64,000 nucleotides of DNA from the NCBI GenBank assembly GCA_026129865.1, contig JAHCHG010000009.1, positions 2,501-66,500 of the forward strand. The letters run 5' to 3'. Shown here one piece after another: positions 1 through 8,565 of the stretch (position 1 is the stretch's first letter; each line of letters starts with the position of its first letter). The notes below the pieces were generated by a model, which was not told the origin of the DNA, searched no databases, and worked only from the letters and a program-made list of their open reading frames with translations. This DNA is from Pyrinomonadaceae bacterium (GTDB taxonomy: Bacteria > Acidobacteriota > Blastocatellia > Pyrinomonadales > Pyrinomonadaceae). The position numbers and the translations under genes were made by a program.

Positions 1-2145
1 GTGGTTTGCGGTTACATTGTTTTGATGAGTACCGGCGAACTTGGCATCGGTATGTCCGCGTTGTTTTTCTTCTCGGTCATTGTTGCGTGGTTCCTCGAAG
101 GCTCAAAGCTTCAAGTGTCGGATCGGTTCGGAACCGTCGTTCTAGTCGCTTCGGTCCCTGCTTTCTATCTTGCCTGGCGATTTCGATTAATCGGGCTCTC
201 GGGCAATGAATCACAGATAGCAGCGCTCCTTGCTCGGCTTATCGCCTTATTATCTATAGTAAAGCTGCTCCAGCGAAAAGCAGATCGCGATTGGCTTTTT
301 CTCTATTTAATGTCTTTTTTCGAAGTGATGCTTGCTGCCGGAATGAGTATTAGTCCTCTTTATTTCGTCAGCGTCGTAATATATTTGTTGGTCACGATCA
401 CTGCAATTGTTGCGTTTGAAATTCAGAAAAGTTTTCGAAAAGTTCACGAAGATTTTGGAGAATCGCGCAATCAATTTCAATTTTCATTTCTTCGGCGTTT
501 GCCTTTTACCGCAGTTGGTCTGTTAACGGTTGTTATTCTATTTGCGGCGCCCATCTTTTTTGTGCTGCCTCGAACCGGCGGTGCGGGTTTTGGCGGAGGT
601 TCGAACGGATTGTCCGGCTTTACCGGTTTTTCAGACACAGTAGAGATCGGCTCAATCGGACGGTTAAAGCAAAACAACGAAGTAGTAATGCGCGTCAAGT
701 TAGATGATGCGACGATCTCCGGCATAGAGCCGATCAAGTGGCGGGGCGTTTCACTAGATACGTTCGATGGTCGGAAATGGAGCCGAACGAACGACTTGAA
801 AGAACCGTTTGTGAAAATAGCTGGCGATTTCATGAGATTTGATCGCCCGGCAGCTGCTGAGAAAGATATTGCCATCCAAACGATCTATTTGGAACCGATA
901 AACTCCGATGTACTTTTCGGAATGCCAAGAGCTTTTGCAATTCGCCAGAGCCGTTTTCCAATTCTTTATAAAGACGCTGCTGGCAATTTGTCGTTTCCGC
1001 GATCAGAAAACGAACGTGTCATTTACACGATGTTTTCAGATCGAAAAATTCCGCCGGTCGATCGTCTGATCGCCGATTCCGGTCAACTTCCGGTCGATAT
1101 TGCGAGCCGTTATCTTCAACTTCCAACGGTCGACAGCCGAATTCCGGAACTGACCTCGCAAATCACAGCAGGTTCGTTTTCTGCCTTCGATAAAGCGAAG
1201 GCTATCGAAACTTACCTGCAATCGCAATTTGGGTACACGCTTGAAATGAAAGCCGGCGGTGCAGATCCGCTGGCTGATTTTTTGTTCAACATTCGCGAGG
1301 GACATTGCGAATATTTTGCGACGGCGATGACGGTAATGCTTCGAACGCAGGGAATTCCGACGCGTCTCGTTAACGGATTTCAGCGCGGCGAATACAATGA
1401 GACGGCTGATGCATTCATCGTGCGCCAGAGCGACGCGCATTCGTGGGTCGAAGTATATTTTCCGGAAAGCGAGACCTGGGTTTCTTTCGATCCGACGCCT
1501 TTTGCAGGTCAGTTTAACGAAACGAACACAACGGGTTTTTTAAACCGCGTCGGATCATACCTGGAAGCTGTTGAAACGTTGTGGGTTACCTATTTCGTCG
1601 CATATGACGATCAGGGACAACGAAGCTTGTTTCGTGCGGTTAAAACCGGGTTTTCGGAGTTTCAGTCTGAAACCTCTTCATGGCTAAAGATCGCAGAAAC
1701 TGAAATTGTGAGTTGGTGGAAAGATGTTCGCGGGGATAAAGGATTGCAAAATAGTCTGACCGCGATTGCTTACGGAATCGGGGTAGTGGTGATTGGCGCG
1801 CTATTTATAACGTTAGCCGTTTTTATATACCGCAGAATTAAAAGGATCGATTTCGCGCGGCGCTTGGCGTTCTGGTCAAACCGGTCGAACGAAAAAACGA
1901 TCATAGAATTCTATCGAAAAATGGAGCGAGCTTTATCAAGCAAAGGCTTCACACGCGAACCGCATCAAACGCCTTTGGAATTTGCCTTTGCGTTAAAAAT
2001 GCCCGAAGCCGTAAAGATCACGGAAAAATACAATCGCGTTCGTTTCGGCGAAAAGAATTTATCTAATGATGAAGCAAAAGAAATCGAAAATTGGTTGAAG
2101 AATTTGGAAAGTAAAGAAAATGGAGGTGAAAATGATAAATCTTAA
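1..2145 (+). CDS. TgpA-like membrane transglutaminase (DUF3488/DUF4129)
   Basis: 714 residues readable from a GTG at base 1; the true start may lie upstream of the window, and an in-frame ATG at base 25 is an alternative. The N-terminal 190 residues hold several hydrophobic segments (DUF3488-like). A transglutaminase core follows with the triad visible as C436 (GHCEYFATAM), H480 (SDAHSWVEVYF) and D497 (WVSFDPTP). A further membrane segment lies near 590-610, then a cytoplasmic tail of the DUF4129 type. In this family the catalytic domain faces the periplasm; its substrate here is unknown. The stop overlaps the start of the next small gene, which has its own strong ribosome binding site. Family assignment is firm, function only general. 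Confidence 0.85.
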   Translation: MVCGYIVLMSTGELGIGMSALFFFSVIVAWFLEGSKLQVSDRFGTVVLVASVPAFYLAWRFRLIGLSGNESQIAALLARLIALLSIVKLLQRKADRDWLFLYLMSFFEVMLAAGMSISPLYFVSVVIYLLVTITAIVAFEIQKSFRKVHEDFGESRNQFQFSFLRRLPFTAVGLLTVVILFAAPIFFVLPRTGGAGFGGGSNGLSGFTGFSDTVEIGSIGRLKQNNEVVMRVKLDDATISGIEPIKWRGVSLDTFDGRKWSRTNDLKEPFVKIAGDFMRFDRPAAAEKDIAIQTIYLEPINSDVLFGMPRAFAIRQSRFPILYKDAAGNLSFPRSENERVIYTMFSDRKIPPVDRLIADSGQLPVDIASRYLQLPTVDSRIPELTSQITAGSFSAFDKAKAIETYLQSQFGYTLEMKAGGADPLADFLFNIREGHCEYFATAMTVMLRTQGIPTRLVNGFQRGEYNETADAFIVRQSDAHSWVEVYFPESETWVSFDPTPFAGQFNETNTTGFLNRVGSYLEAVETLWVTYFVAYDDQGQRSLFRAVKTGFSEFQSETSSWLKIAETEIVSWWKDVRGDKGLQNSLTAIAYGIGVVVIGALFITLAVFIYRRIKRIDFARRLAFWSNRSNEKTIIEFYRKMERALSSKGFTREPHQTPLEFAFALKMPEAVKITEKYNRVRFGEKNLSNDEAKEIENWLKNLESKENGGENDKS

Positions 2146-2326
2146 AAATTACTCAAAAACAAGAGGTTTGTTCTCATGGGTTTTTGTCATTTTCATAATT
2201 TACGGTCTTTTTCAAATAATTATAAATTACTTTAATCCAAGTTCTAACATACTGCTTGTCAGTTGTAATCCGTGCAAATCACAATTCCAAATATTTAAAG
2301 AATATTTAGAACCTTTTTTGCTTTAA
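2132..2326 (+). CDS. Small AT-rich membrane protein, 64 aa
   Basis: The start is set by GGAGGT at 2122-2127, four bases before the ATG at 2132, and the gene overlaps the end of the transglutaminase gene by 14 bases. The product has one long hydrophobic segment (WVFVIFIIYGLFQIIINYF) and a short tail with the pair CNPC. No family is recognised. Base composition drops sharply here compared with both sides, as in the following genes up to rimO, which suggests acquired DNA. The strong ribosome binding site is the main reason to believe that it is translated. Confidence 0.55.
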   Translation: MINLKNYSKTRGLFSWVFVIFIIYGLFQIIINYFNPSSNILLVSCNPCKSQFQIFKEYLEPFLL

Positions 2327-2332
2327 ACAGGA

Positions 2333-2551
2333 ATGGTTTTGTTTATTTTAAACAGAAAATTAACTGATTATATCTCTTTTACAATATTCATCTTTTTGTT
2401 GGGAATTGTATTAGCTGAAATTATTGGTGGAGAATGTCTGAAATCTGAACATTTTATTAATTGCGCGAAAGGCGGAATTATTATTTCTTTGTTTCTGATT
2501 CCTACATTGGTATTTCTATTTGTTAATTTTATTAAAAATAGAGGTAAGTAA
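2333..2551 (+). CDS. Small two-segment membrane protein, 72 aa
   Basis: ATG at 2333 lies six bases after the stop of the preceding small gene, with a weak purine stretch (AGGA) before it. Two hydrophobic segments are visible (SFTIFIFLLGIVLAEII and GGIIISLFLIPTLVFLFVNF), separated by a short loop with two cysteines. No family is recognised. It is AT-rich like its neighbour and probably co-transcribed with it. Its stop TAA shares one base with the ATG of the rimO fragment at 2551, an arrangement typical of translational coupling, so the membrane gene and the duplicated rimO 5' end may have arrived or been joined together. Confidence 0.5.
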   Translation: MVLFILNRKLTDYISFTIFIFLLGIVLAEIIGGECLKSEHFINCAKGGIIISLFLIPTLVFLFVNFIKNRGK

Positions 2552-2658
2552 TGAAAAAAGTAGGATTTGTCAGTTTCGGATGTCCGAAGAATCTCGTTGA
2601 TTCGGAAGTGATGATAAAATCTTTCAAGAAAAGGAGCAAAAATGACACCGACATTTGA
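2551..2658 (+). pseudogene. Broken duplicate of the rimO 5' end
   Basis: The first 66 bases match the start of the intact rimO gene (3275-3340) at 61 of 66 positions and encode MKKVGFVSFGCPKNLVDSEV; the reading frame then runs into unrelated sequence and stops after 35 codons. Homology ends abruptly at about 2616. The fragment holds only the first iron-sulfur ligand cysteine, so it cannot be functional. Together with the intact copy it forms imperfect direct repeats around the toxin-antitoxin pair at 2642-3270. The five substitutions imply either an old duplication or recombination with a diverged donor. Confidence 0.85.
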
Positions 2659-2863
2659 AACAATTTTGAATCAAGCAAAGGGTCTGCCGGCAAGTGAGCG
2701 CGAAAAGTTGATTGAATCTCTGAAACAGATTTCGGAAAAGAATGAATCAGGAAAAAGGCTTGAAAAGATTCGCGCATTTCGCGGGAAATACAGCCGCATT
2801 CTGCCAAGTACGGAAGAGTTTTTAGCCGCGAAGCGTAAAGAAGTAGAGATTGAAGAAAATTAA
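2642..2863 (+). CDS. Antitoxin of a PIN-toxin pair
   Basis: 73 residues, charged and mostly helical, with the short hydrophobic patches seen in VapB-like antitoxins; no DNA-binding fold can be assigned by eye. AGGAG at 2632-2636 precedes the ATG by five bases. Its stop overlaps the toxin start (TAATG at 2861-2865), the classic coupled antitoxin-toxin layout, and this layout plus the PIN gene behind it is the main evidence for the role. It would neutralise the toxin and probably repress the operon, as in other type II systems. It begins inside the broken rimO copy. Confidence 0.7.
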   Translation: MTPTFETILNQAKGLPASEREKLIESLKQISEKNESGKRLEKIRAFRGKYSRILPSTEEFLAAKRKEVEIEEN

Positions 2864-3270
2864 TGAGCGCTTATTTTTTTGATGCCTGTGCTTTAATTGC
2901 TCTCGCCGATGACGAAGAAGGTGCAGATATTCTCGAAAATTATTTGGCTGATGTAAATAACCAATGCTTTGTTCATTCGTTGAATTTGTGTGAAGTTTAT
3001 TATCACGCACATCGCAACGGAACTGAAAATGAAGCCCAAAATTTAATCAAAGATTTTTTAGAAATCGGTTTGATCGAAAGAAACGATTTAGACACTGCAT
3101 TTTGGCAGGAAGCCGGAAACATTAAAGCGATTCACAAAAAGGTTTCATTAGCCGATTGCTGCGCGATTGCTTTGGCAAAAAGACTTGATGCGACGCTTAT
3201 TACAAGCGATCACCACGAACTTGATGAATTAGCTGATAAAGGCGTATGCAAAGTTTCTTTCTTTAGATAA
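2863..3270 (+). CDS. PIN-domain toxin (VapC-like ribonuclease)
   Basis: 135 residues with the acidic residues of a PIN nuclease: D7 (FFDACALIAL), E44 (LNLCEVYY), D98 (SLADCCAIALAKR) and D116 (LITSDHHELD). Such proteins cleave RNA, often tRNA or rRNA, in a Mg-dependent way and are held in check by the partner gene upstream, with which this one shares the TAATG overlap. The pair lies between a truncated and an intact copy of the rimO start, so it may have been carried in by an integration event that rebuilt rimO. The exact RNA target cannot be told from sequence. Confidence 0.85.
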   Translation: MSAYFFDACALIALADDEEGADILENYLADVNNQCFVHSLNLCEVYYHAHRNGTENEAQNLIKDFLEIGLIERNDLDTAFWQEAGNIKAIHKKVSLADCCAIALAKRLDATLITSDHHELDELADKGVCKVSFFR

Positions 3271-3274
3271 TAAA

Positions 3275-4627
3275 ATGAAAAAAGTTGGATTTGTCAGTCT
3301 CGGATGTCCGAAGAATTTAGTTGATTCGGAAGTGATGATGGGACAATTAAAAGAAGCGGGTTACGAAATCACGAATGACGCGGGCGAAGCGGAAACTTTG
3401 GTTGTCAACACGTGCGGTTTTATCGAATCGGCGAAAGCCGAATCTATCGAAGCGATTCTCGAAGCGACCGCCTCGAAGGCAAACGGCGGCGCGAAAAGAG
3501 TCGTCGTCGCCGGCTGTCTTGTCGAACGTTATCGCGACGATTTAATGAAGGAATTGCCGGATGTTGATGCGTTTATCGGCACGAACGAGATCGGCAGAAT
3601 TTTAGAAGCGGCAGACGAAAAAACGAATTTTAAGGAATTGCCTTTGCTGCAGATTGGCAACAAAACGGCAACGTATCTTTACGATTTCGACACGCCGCGC
3701 TTTCGCGCGACCGATTCTTACACGGCATTTATCAAAATCGCCGAAGGCTGCGATCGCCCGTGCGCTTTTTGTTCGATTCCCGGAATGCGCGGTTCATTTC
3801 GTTCGCGCAGATTCGGTTCGATTTTGAAAGAAGCCGAAGATTTAGCAAAACAAGGCGTAAAAGAAATCGTCCTAATTGCGCAAGATTCATCGCGTTTCGG
3901 CGAAGATTTGGGCGAAGTTGACGCACTCGCAAAACTAATTCGCGCACTCGGCGAAATTAAAGATTTGGAATGGATTCGCGTGATGTATGCGTATCCGACG
4001 CATATTTCCGACGAATTTTTGGCGGCAATCGCTGAAACCGTAAAAGCCGTAAAATATCTCGATATGCCGCTCCAACACGGTTCGCGCAATGTCTTAAAGC
4101 TAATGAAACGCGGCGGAACTCGTCAAAGTCTTGAAAAATTAATAAAAAGAGTCCGCGAAAAAGTTCCCGGAATCACGATTCGCACGACATTTATCACAGG
4201 TTTTCCGGGCGAAACGGAAGAAGATTTTGAAGAATTAATGGCTTTTGTGCGAAACTGCGAATTCGATAACGTAGGCGTTTTCACATATTCCGACGAAGAA
4301 GGAACTCCCGCGTTCGATCTGCCAAACAAAGTTGACGCAAAAACCGCCAAACAACGCCGCGCCCGTTTGATGAAAGAACAAGCAAAGATCAGCAAACGCA
4401 AAAACAAGGCAAAAGTCGGAAAAACTTTTAAAGTCCTTTTCGAAGGTCTTTCGCAAGAATCCGACTTGCTTTTCCAAGGCAGAATGGAAGGGCAGGCGCA
4501 GGAAATCGACGGATATATTCTGATCAATGATATGCCGGAAAATTTTGATCCGAAGCGTGGTGAAATTTACGATGTGAGAATTTCTGAAGCGCATAATTAT
4601 GACCTGATCGGAGAAATCGTCGGTTAA
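3275..4627 (+). CDS. rimO: Ribosomal protein S12 methylthiotransferase RimO
   Basis: 450 residues, normal length for the family. The N-terminal UPF0004 domain has three cluster cysteines C11, C47 and C81; the radical SAM domain has C159, C163 and C166 (EGCDRPCAFCS); a TRAM domain closes the C-terminus. The enzyme uses two 4Fe-4S clusters and S-adenosylmethionine to methylthiolate an aspartate of ribosomal protein S12. The start at 3275 agrees with the family N-terminus (KVGFVSLGCPKN), although no clear Shine-Dalgarno sequence precedes it; the preceding bases belong to the toxin gene end. The original upstream region may therefore have been replaced by the insert. A terminator follows at 4741. 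Confidence 0.95.
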   Translation: MKKVGFVSLGCPKNLVDSEVMMGQLKEAGYEITNDAGEAETLVVNTCGFIESAKAESIEAILEATASKANGGAKRVVVAGCLVERYRDDLMKELPDVDAFIGTNEIGRILEAADEKTNFKELPLLQIGNKTATYLYDFDTPRFRATDSYTAFIKIAEGCDRPCAFCSIPGMRGSFRSRRFGSILKEAEDLAKQGVKEIVLIAQDSSRFGEDLGEVDALAKLIRALGEIKDLEWIRVMYAYPTHISDEFLAAIAETVKAVKYLDMPLQHGSRNVLKLMKRGGTRQSLEKLIKRVREKVPGITIRTTFITGFPGETEEDFEELMAFVRNCEFDNVGVFTYSDEEGTPAFDLPNKVDAKTAKQRRARLMKEQAKISKRKNKAKVGKTFKVLFEGLSQESDLLFQGRMEGQAQEIDGYILINDMPENFDPKRGEIYDVRISEAHNYDLIGEIVG

Positions 4628-4740
4628 AAAAGTTGTAGATTTACGATCTGGATCGACCTGAACTTTCACGAATTTTAGGAAGATCACGTTGCTTGAGCGG
4701 TAAATATTTTACCAAAAGTAAGTAATAAAAAGTTCCAGGC

Positions 4741-4767
4741 GGCAGCGGTATTTTCCGCTGTCTTTTT
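4741..4767 (+). terminator. Rho-independent terminator after rimO
   Basis: An eight-base-pair stem (GGCAGCGG at 4741-4748 with CCGCTGTC at 4755-4762, one G-T pair) closes a six-base loop and is followed by TTTTT. It would end the rimO transcript before pgpA. Confidence 0.75.
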
Positions 4768-4836
4768 GTTTTCGACAACAAAAATGATTTGCCGATTAAA
4801 TTGAAAAGCAAAGGATGGCTTAAACTATTCAAAATT

Positions 4837-5445
4837 ATGCCCGAATACGATGAACTGGTCGAAAAATCAGCTACGATCGAAAAGATAGCACTTTCCAAAG
4901 TAAAGGTAGAAACGCGGGGTTTTCGCGATTATTTCGCGATCGCAATAACGACTTGCGGGGTCGGATATCTTCCCGTTGCACCGGGAACTTATGGGTCGAT
5001 CGTCGGTGTTTTGATCTACCTTGCGGTCGCCTGGGCAGAAGCAAATATTGGACTGTATTTTTCTGGGTCAGGCTGGCGGCTAGAACAGATCTCGGCTTGG
5101 TTCATAGCCGTGAATCTAGTATTGCTGCTTGCATTTTGCCTGTTGGGAATCTGGGCATCGGGCAGGGCGACGCGGCTTTTTAAGGATAAAGATCCGCAAA
5201 AAGTTGTTGTTGATGAAGTTATGGGACAGCTTCTTGTTTTTTTGTTTATCCCTTTCGGTGTTCATTGGTTTTATATTGTTTCGGGTTTTTTGCTGTTTCG
5301 TCTTTTCGATATTTGGAAACCGTATCCGATCGATTCCCTACAAAATTTGCCCGCCGGAATCGGAGTCTGCGCCGACGATCTGCTCGCGGGAGTTTACGGC
5401 GGCGTTTGTTTAGCGACGCTTTACGCGATTCGTTTGAGTTTTTAA
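4837..5445 (+). CDS. pgpA: Phosphatidylglycerophosphatase A
   Basis: 202 residues from the ATG at 4837; an upstream TTG at 4789 would add 16 residues but lies just behind the rimO terminator and has no better ribosome site. PgpA hallmarks are present: PVAPGTYGS near the N-terminus, the acidic DEVMGQLL motif, FDIWKPYPI and the GICADDL-like motif GVCADDLLAGVYGG, with several membrane segments. The enzyme dephosphorylates phosphatidylglycerophosphate to phosphatidylglycerol in the inner membrane. A CDP-alcohol phosphotransferase that could supply an earlier phospholipid step is encoded far away at 45075. The next gene follows after 42 bases. Confidence 0.9.
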   Translation: MPEYDELVEKSATIEKIALSKVKVETRGFRDYFAIAITTCGVGYLPVAPGTYGSIVGVLIYLAVAWAEANIGLYFSGSGWRLEQISAWFIAVNLVLLLAFCLLGIWASGRATRLFKDKDPQKVVVDEVMGQLLVFLFIPFGVHWFYIVSGFLLFRLFDIWKPYPIDSLQNLPAGIGVCADDLLAGVYGGVCLATLYAIRLSF

Positions 5446-5487
5446 GAATTTTGCCCGCGAATAAACGCGAAAAAGCGTGAAATAGAT

Positions 5488-6234
5488 ATGAAAATGCACA
5501 TTTTACCCGGAGATTCATTAGTCGAAACTTTCAAGCAAACAAACATTGACGGCGAAATTATAGTTTGCCGCGAATGCTTGATCGATGGCGATCTGTCGGC
5601 GGAAAGTTTGGAAGATTTTTGGCTGGTTCGTGAAAAATATTTGAGTAATGCGTATGGAGAAACGCAGAAATCTGACGATTTTTATAGGCAGGGCGTAAAA
5701 GGCGAATTCGAAAAGCTTATTGATGCGCCCAATAACGGCGAGATAAATCTCTGGTTTGAATACGAACTTTTCTGTCAGGCGAATATGTGGTTTTGCCTCT
5801 TTTTATTGAATGAAACAGACGCGGAAGTTTATCGCGTCGCACCTGTTGTTAGAAACGAAGATAACATTTGGCTGGGTTTCGGCGGGTTGGACGCGAGTGA
5901 TCTACACAAATGTTTCGAGGCGAGAAAAAAGTTTCGAAGTGAAGATGTAAAACTCGGCGCGGAGTTATGGAAAGCGTTTCAGGATTATGATCTTGATAAG
6001 CTGCGCGAACTTTCAAAGACCGAATCAGAATGTTTTCCATATCTCAAAGAAGTTTGCGAAGCCGCGATCGAAAAACAAAATCGTCCGAAAGAAACTTTGA
6101 AAAAGATTATCGCAGATGGCGAAAGCGATTTTGGAAAAGTTTTTCAAAAATTCAACGAGCTCGAAGGCGTTTATGGTTTCGGCGATCTGCAGGTGAAAAA
6201 AATCTACGATCAATGTCAGAACCGCCTGCGGTAG
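5488..6234 (+). CDS. DUF1835-type protein of unknown function
   Basis: 248 residues beginning MKMHILPGDSLVETFK, followed by GEIIVCRECLIDGDL; this opening matches the DUF1835 pattern (an NGDS-like motif, then a conserved acidic loop). The rest is soluble and rich in charged residues. No catalytic function is established for the family. A second in-frame ATG at 5494 could be the real start. The last codons overlap the first of two palindromic repeats (6215-6244), so the C-terminal residues QNRLR are encoded by repeat DNA. The gene ends tail to tail with the prolyl oligopeptidase gene. Confidence 0.7.
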   Translation: MKMHILPGDSLVETFKQTNIDGEIIVCRECLIDGDLSAESLEDFWLVREKYLSNAYGETQKSDDFYRQGVKGEFEKLIDAPNNGEINLWFEYELFCQANMWFCLFLLNETDAEVYRVAPVVRNEDNIWLGFGGLDASDLHKCFEARKKFRSEDVKLGAELWKAFQDYDLDKLRELSKTESECFPYLKEVCEAAIEKQNRPKETLKKIIADGESDFGKVFQKFNELEGVYGFGDLQVKKIYDQCQNRLR

Positions 6235-6311
6235 CGGGCGGTTCAAGTTTGTCGTTGTAATATTTTACCGATGAGAAAGTTAAACCATCCGCTACCGCAG
6301 ATGGTTCTGAC
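6215..6311. repeat. Pair of inverted REP-like palindromes
   Basis: Two copies of a roughly 28-base imperfect palindrome lie in opposite orientation at 6215-6244 and about 6284-6311. The first folds as GAACCGCC...GGGCGGTTC around TGCGGTAGC; the second as AACCATC...GATGGTT around the complementary core. Their outer parts match at 20 of 22 positions. They sit exactly between two convergent genes, touching both stop codons, and may act as a bidirectional terminator or mRNA end stabiliser like BIME elements. No transposase is nearby. Confidence 0.8.
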
Positions 6312-8423
6312 TTACATTCCGAGACTTTTCATCAAAAAGCCGTAAATATCGGCGGCTTCTTCGATTTGTTTTGCGGTCGGTTTCCCTGCGCCGTGTCCGG
6401 CTTTGGTTTCTATGCGAATTAATATGGGAGCTTTGCCGCCCTGCGCTTTCTGCAAAGTCGCCGCGTATTTGAAGCTGTGCGCGGGAACAACGCGGTCGTC
6501 GTGATCTGCCGTTGTGACCATCACAGCCGGATATTTCGTCCCTTTCTTGATGTTATGCAAAGGCGAATATGCGTACAAAGCTGCAAATTCATCGGCGTTT
6601 TCCGACGAACCGTAGTCCGAAGTCCAAGCGCGTCCGATGGTGAATTTGTGGAATCGGAGCATATCCATAACGCCGACCGCCGGGAGTGCCGCACCGAAAA
6701 GATCAGGTCTTTGATTCAAAACCGCGCCGACGAGCAATCCGCCGTTCGAACCGCCTTGAATGGCTAATTTTTCAGACTTTGTATATTTTTCTTTGATCAA
6801 ATATTCCGCCGCCGAGATAAAATCGTCGAAAACATTTTGTTTCTTTAATTTCGTTCCGGCTTCGTGCCATTTTTCGCCGTATTCGCCGCCGCCGCGAAGA
6901 TTTGCAACCGCATAAACGCCGCCCATTTCCATCCATGCGAGACGCGAAACGCTGAATCCCGGAGTCATCGAAATGTTAAAACCGCCGTAGCCGTAAAGCA
7001 GCGTCGGATTTGTGCCGTCCATTTTCAAACCTTTTTTATGCACGATGAACATCGGGATTTTCGTGCCGTCTTTGCTCGGATAGAAAACCTGTTTCACTTC
7101 GTAATCATTAGGATTGAATTTAACGTCAGCTTTGCGGAAAACTTCTGATTTTCCGGTTTTCATATCGTAGCGATAAATTGTCGGCGGCTGATTGTAACTG
7201 GAAAATGTGTAGAAAGTTTCGCTTTCCGAACGCTTCCCGCCAAAACCGCCAGCCGAACCGATGCCCGGAAGTTTTACGTCGCGGACGAATTTTCCGTTGA
7301 TATCGTGGATTTTGATCTGCGTATAGGCATCCTTCAAATAACCTAAAACGAACTGATTGTTTATGAAATCAACACTTTGCAGGGTTTCTTCGGCTTCGGG
7401 AATAATTTCCGTCCATTTCTTATCTTTTGCGAGAGCATCAACGGCAACTATTCTGGCACGCGGCGCGTCCTTGTCGGTCTTGAAATAAAATTTCGATTCG
7501 TCGTTACCTAAAAATGTATAATCGGCTTCAAATTTATCGATGAGCGGCATCACCGGCGCTTTTTCCATCGTCAAATTTTTGAAGTAGATCATGTTTTTCG
7601 GCGAGGTTCCTTTGGTTACATAAATTATCAGCCAGTTTCCGTCTTCCGAAACGCCGCCTCCAACGCCCATTTCTTTGTCATCGGGACGTTCATAAATTAA
7701 ATTGTCTTCAGATTGAGGCGTGCCGAGTTTGTGATAATAAAGTTTTTGGAAATAGTTGATTCGCGTCAATTTTGCGCTGTCTTCCGTGTTCGGAAAGCGC
7801 GAATAATAAACGCCTTTGTTGTCTTTCGACCATGACGCGCCGGAAAACTTGATGTCTTTCAGGACGTCCGGCAGATCTTTTCCGGTTGCCACATCGCGGA
7901 AACGCCATTCTTGCCAATCCGAACCCGCAACGGCGATTCCGTAAGCCAGAGTTTTTCCGTCGTCGGAGATAGAAATTCCGCTCAAGGCGACCGTTCCATC
8001 TTTTGAAAGCGTGTTCGGATCGAGTAAAACCCGACCTTTATCGTTGATTGAATCCGCAACATAAAGCACGCTCTGATTTTGCAAACCATCGTTCTTGTAA
8101 TAGAAATATTTCCCGCCTTCTTTAAAGGGTGCGGAATATTTTTCGTAATTCCACAATTCGGTCAAACGTTTCTTGATCGCTTCGCGTTGGGGAATGGTGT
8201 CCAAATACGCAAAAGTTACTTTGTTTTGGGCTTCAACCCAAGCCTTTGTTTCGGCTGAATTATCGTCTTCCAGCCAGCGATACGGATCGGCAACCTTTGT
8301 GCCGTGATAATCGTCCATTTGATCAACCGACTTTGTCTCGGGATAGCTAATTTGGTTTTGCGCGGTCAGACTCGACGCTAGGAGCATAATAGAAAATACT
8401 GATAACAGATATCTTAATTTCAT
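6312..8423 (-). CDS. Secreted prolyl oligopeptidase (S9A)
   Basis: 703 residues with a signal peptide (MKLRYLLSVFSIMLLASSLTAQ). The seven-bladed propeller region follows, then an alpha/beta-hydrolase domain with the nucleophile S559 (IQGGSNGGLLVG), the acidic residue inside DHDDRV near 642 and H677 (KAGHGAGKPT), as in S9A enzymes. It cuts short peptides after proline; the signal peptide suggests action in the periplasm, where it would serve peptide scavenging. Length and motifs are complete. It stands alone between the inverted repeat pair and the GGDEF-EAL gene, 142 bases downstream of the latter's stop. Confidence 0.93.
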   Translation of the reverse strand: MKLRYLLSVFSIMLLASSLTAQNQISYPETKSVDQMDDYHGTKVADPYRWLEDDNSAETKAWVEAQNKVTFAYLDTIPQREAIKKRLTELWNYEKYSAPFKEGGKYFYYKNDGLQNQSVLYVADSINDKGRVLLDPNTLSKDGTVALSGISISDDGKTLAYGIAVAGSDWQEWRFRDVATGKDLPDVLKDIKFSGASWSKDNKGVYYSRFPNTEDSAKLTRINYFQKLYYHKLGTPQSEDNLIYERPDDKEMGVGGGVSEDGNWLIIYVTKGTSPKNMIYFKNLTMEKAPVMPLIDKFEADYTFLGNDESKFYFKTDKDAPRARIVAVDALAKDKKWTEIIPEAEETLQSVDFINNQFVLGYLKDAYTQIKIHDINGKFVRDVKLPGIGSAGGFGGKRSESETFYTFSSYNQPPTIYRYDMKTGKSEVFRKADVKFNPNDYEVKQVFYPSKDGTKIPMFIVHKKGLKMDGTNPTLLYGYGGFNISMTPGFSVSRLAWMEMGGVYAVANLRGGGEYGEKWHEAGTKLKKQNVFDDFISAAEYLIKEKYTKSEKLAIQGGSNGGLLVGAVLNQRPDLFGAALPAVGVMDMLRFHKFTIGRAWTSDYGSSENADEFAALYAYSPLHNIKKGTKYPAVMVTTADHDDRVVPAHSFKYAATLQKAQGGKAPILIRIETKAGHGAGKPTAKQIEEAADIYGFLMKSLGM

Positions 8424-8565
8424 CGTGGAAACCTCATTTTACGGGATTTTCACAATTATAGACGGCAATCCTATTCTTTACAATTTGAACGATTGTGAAT
8501 TGAAAGCGCTCGAATTTTGAAAAAATTGAACTTACGCGGATATCGACGCCGATCGCTTCGAAACT

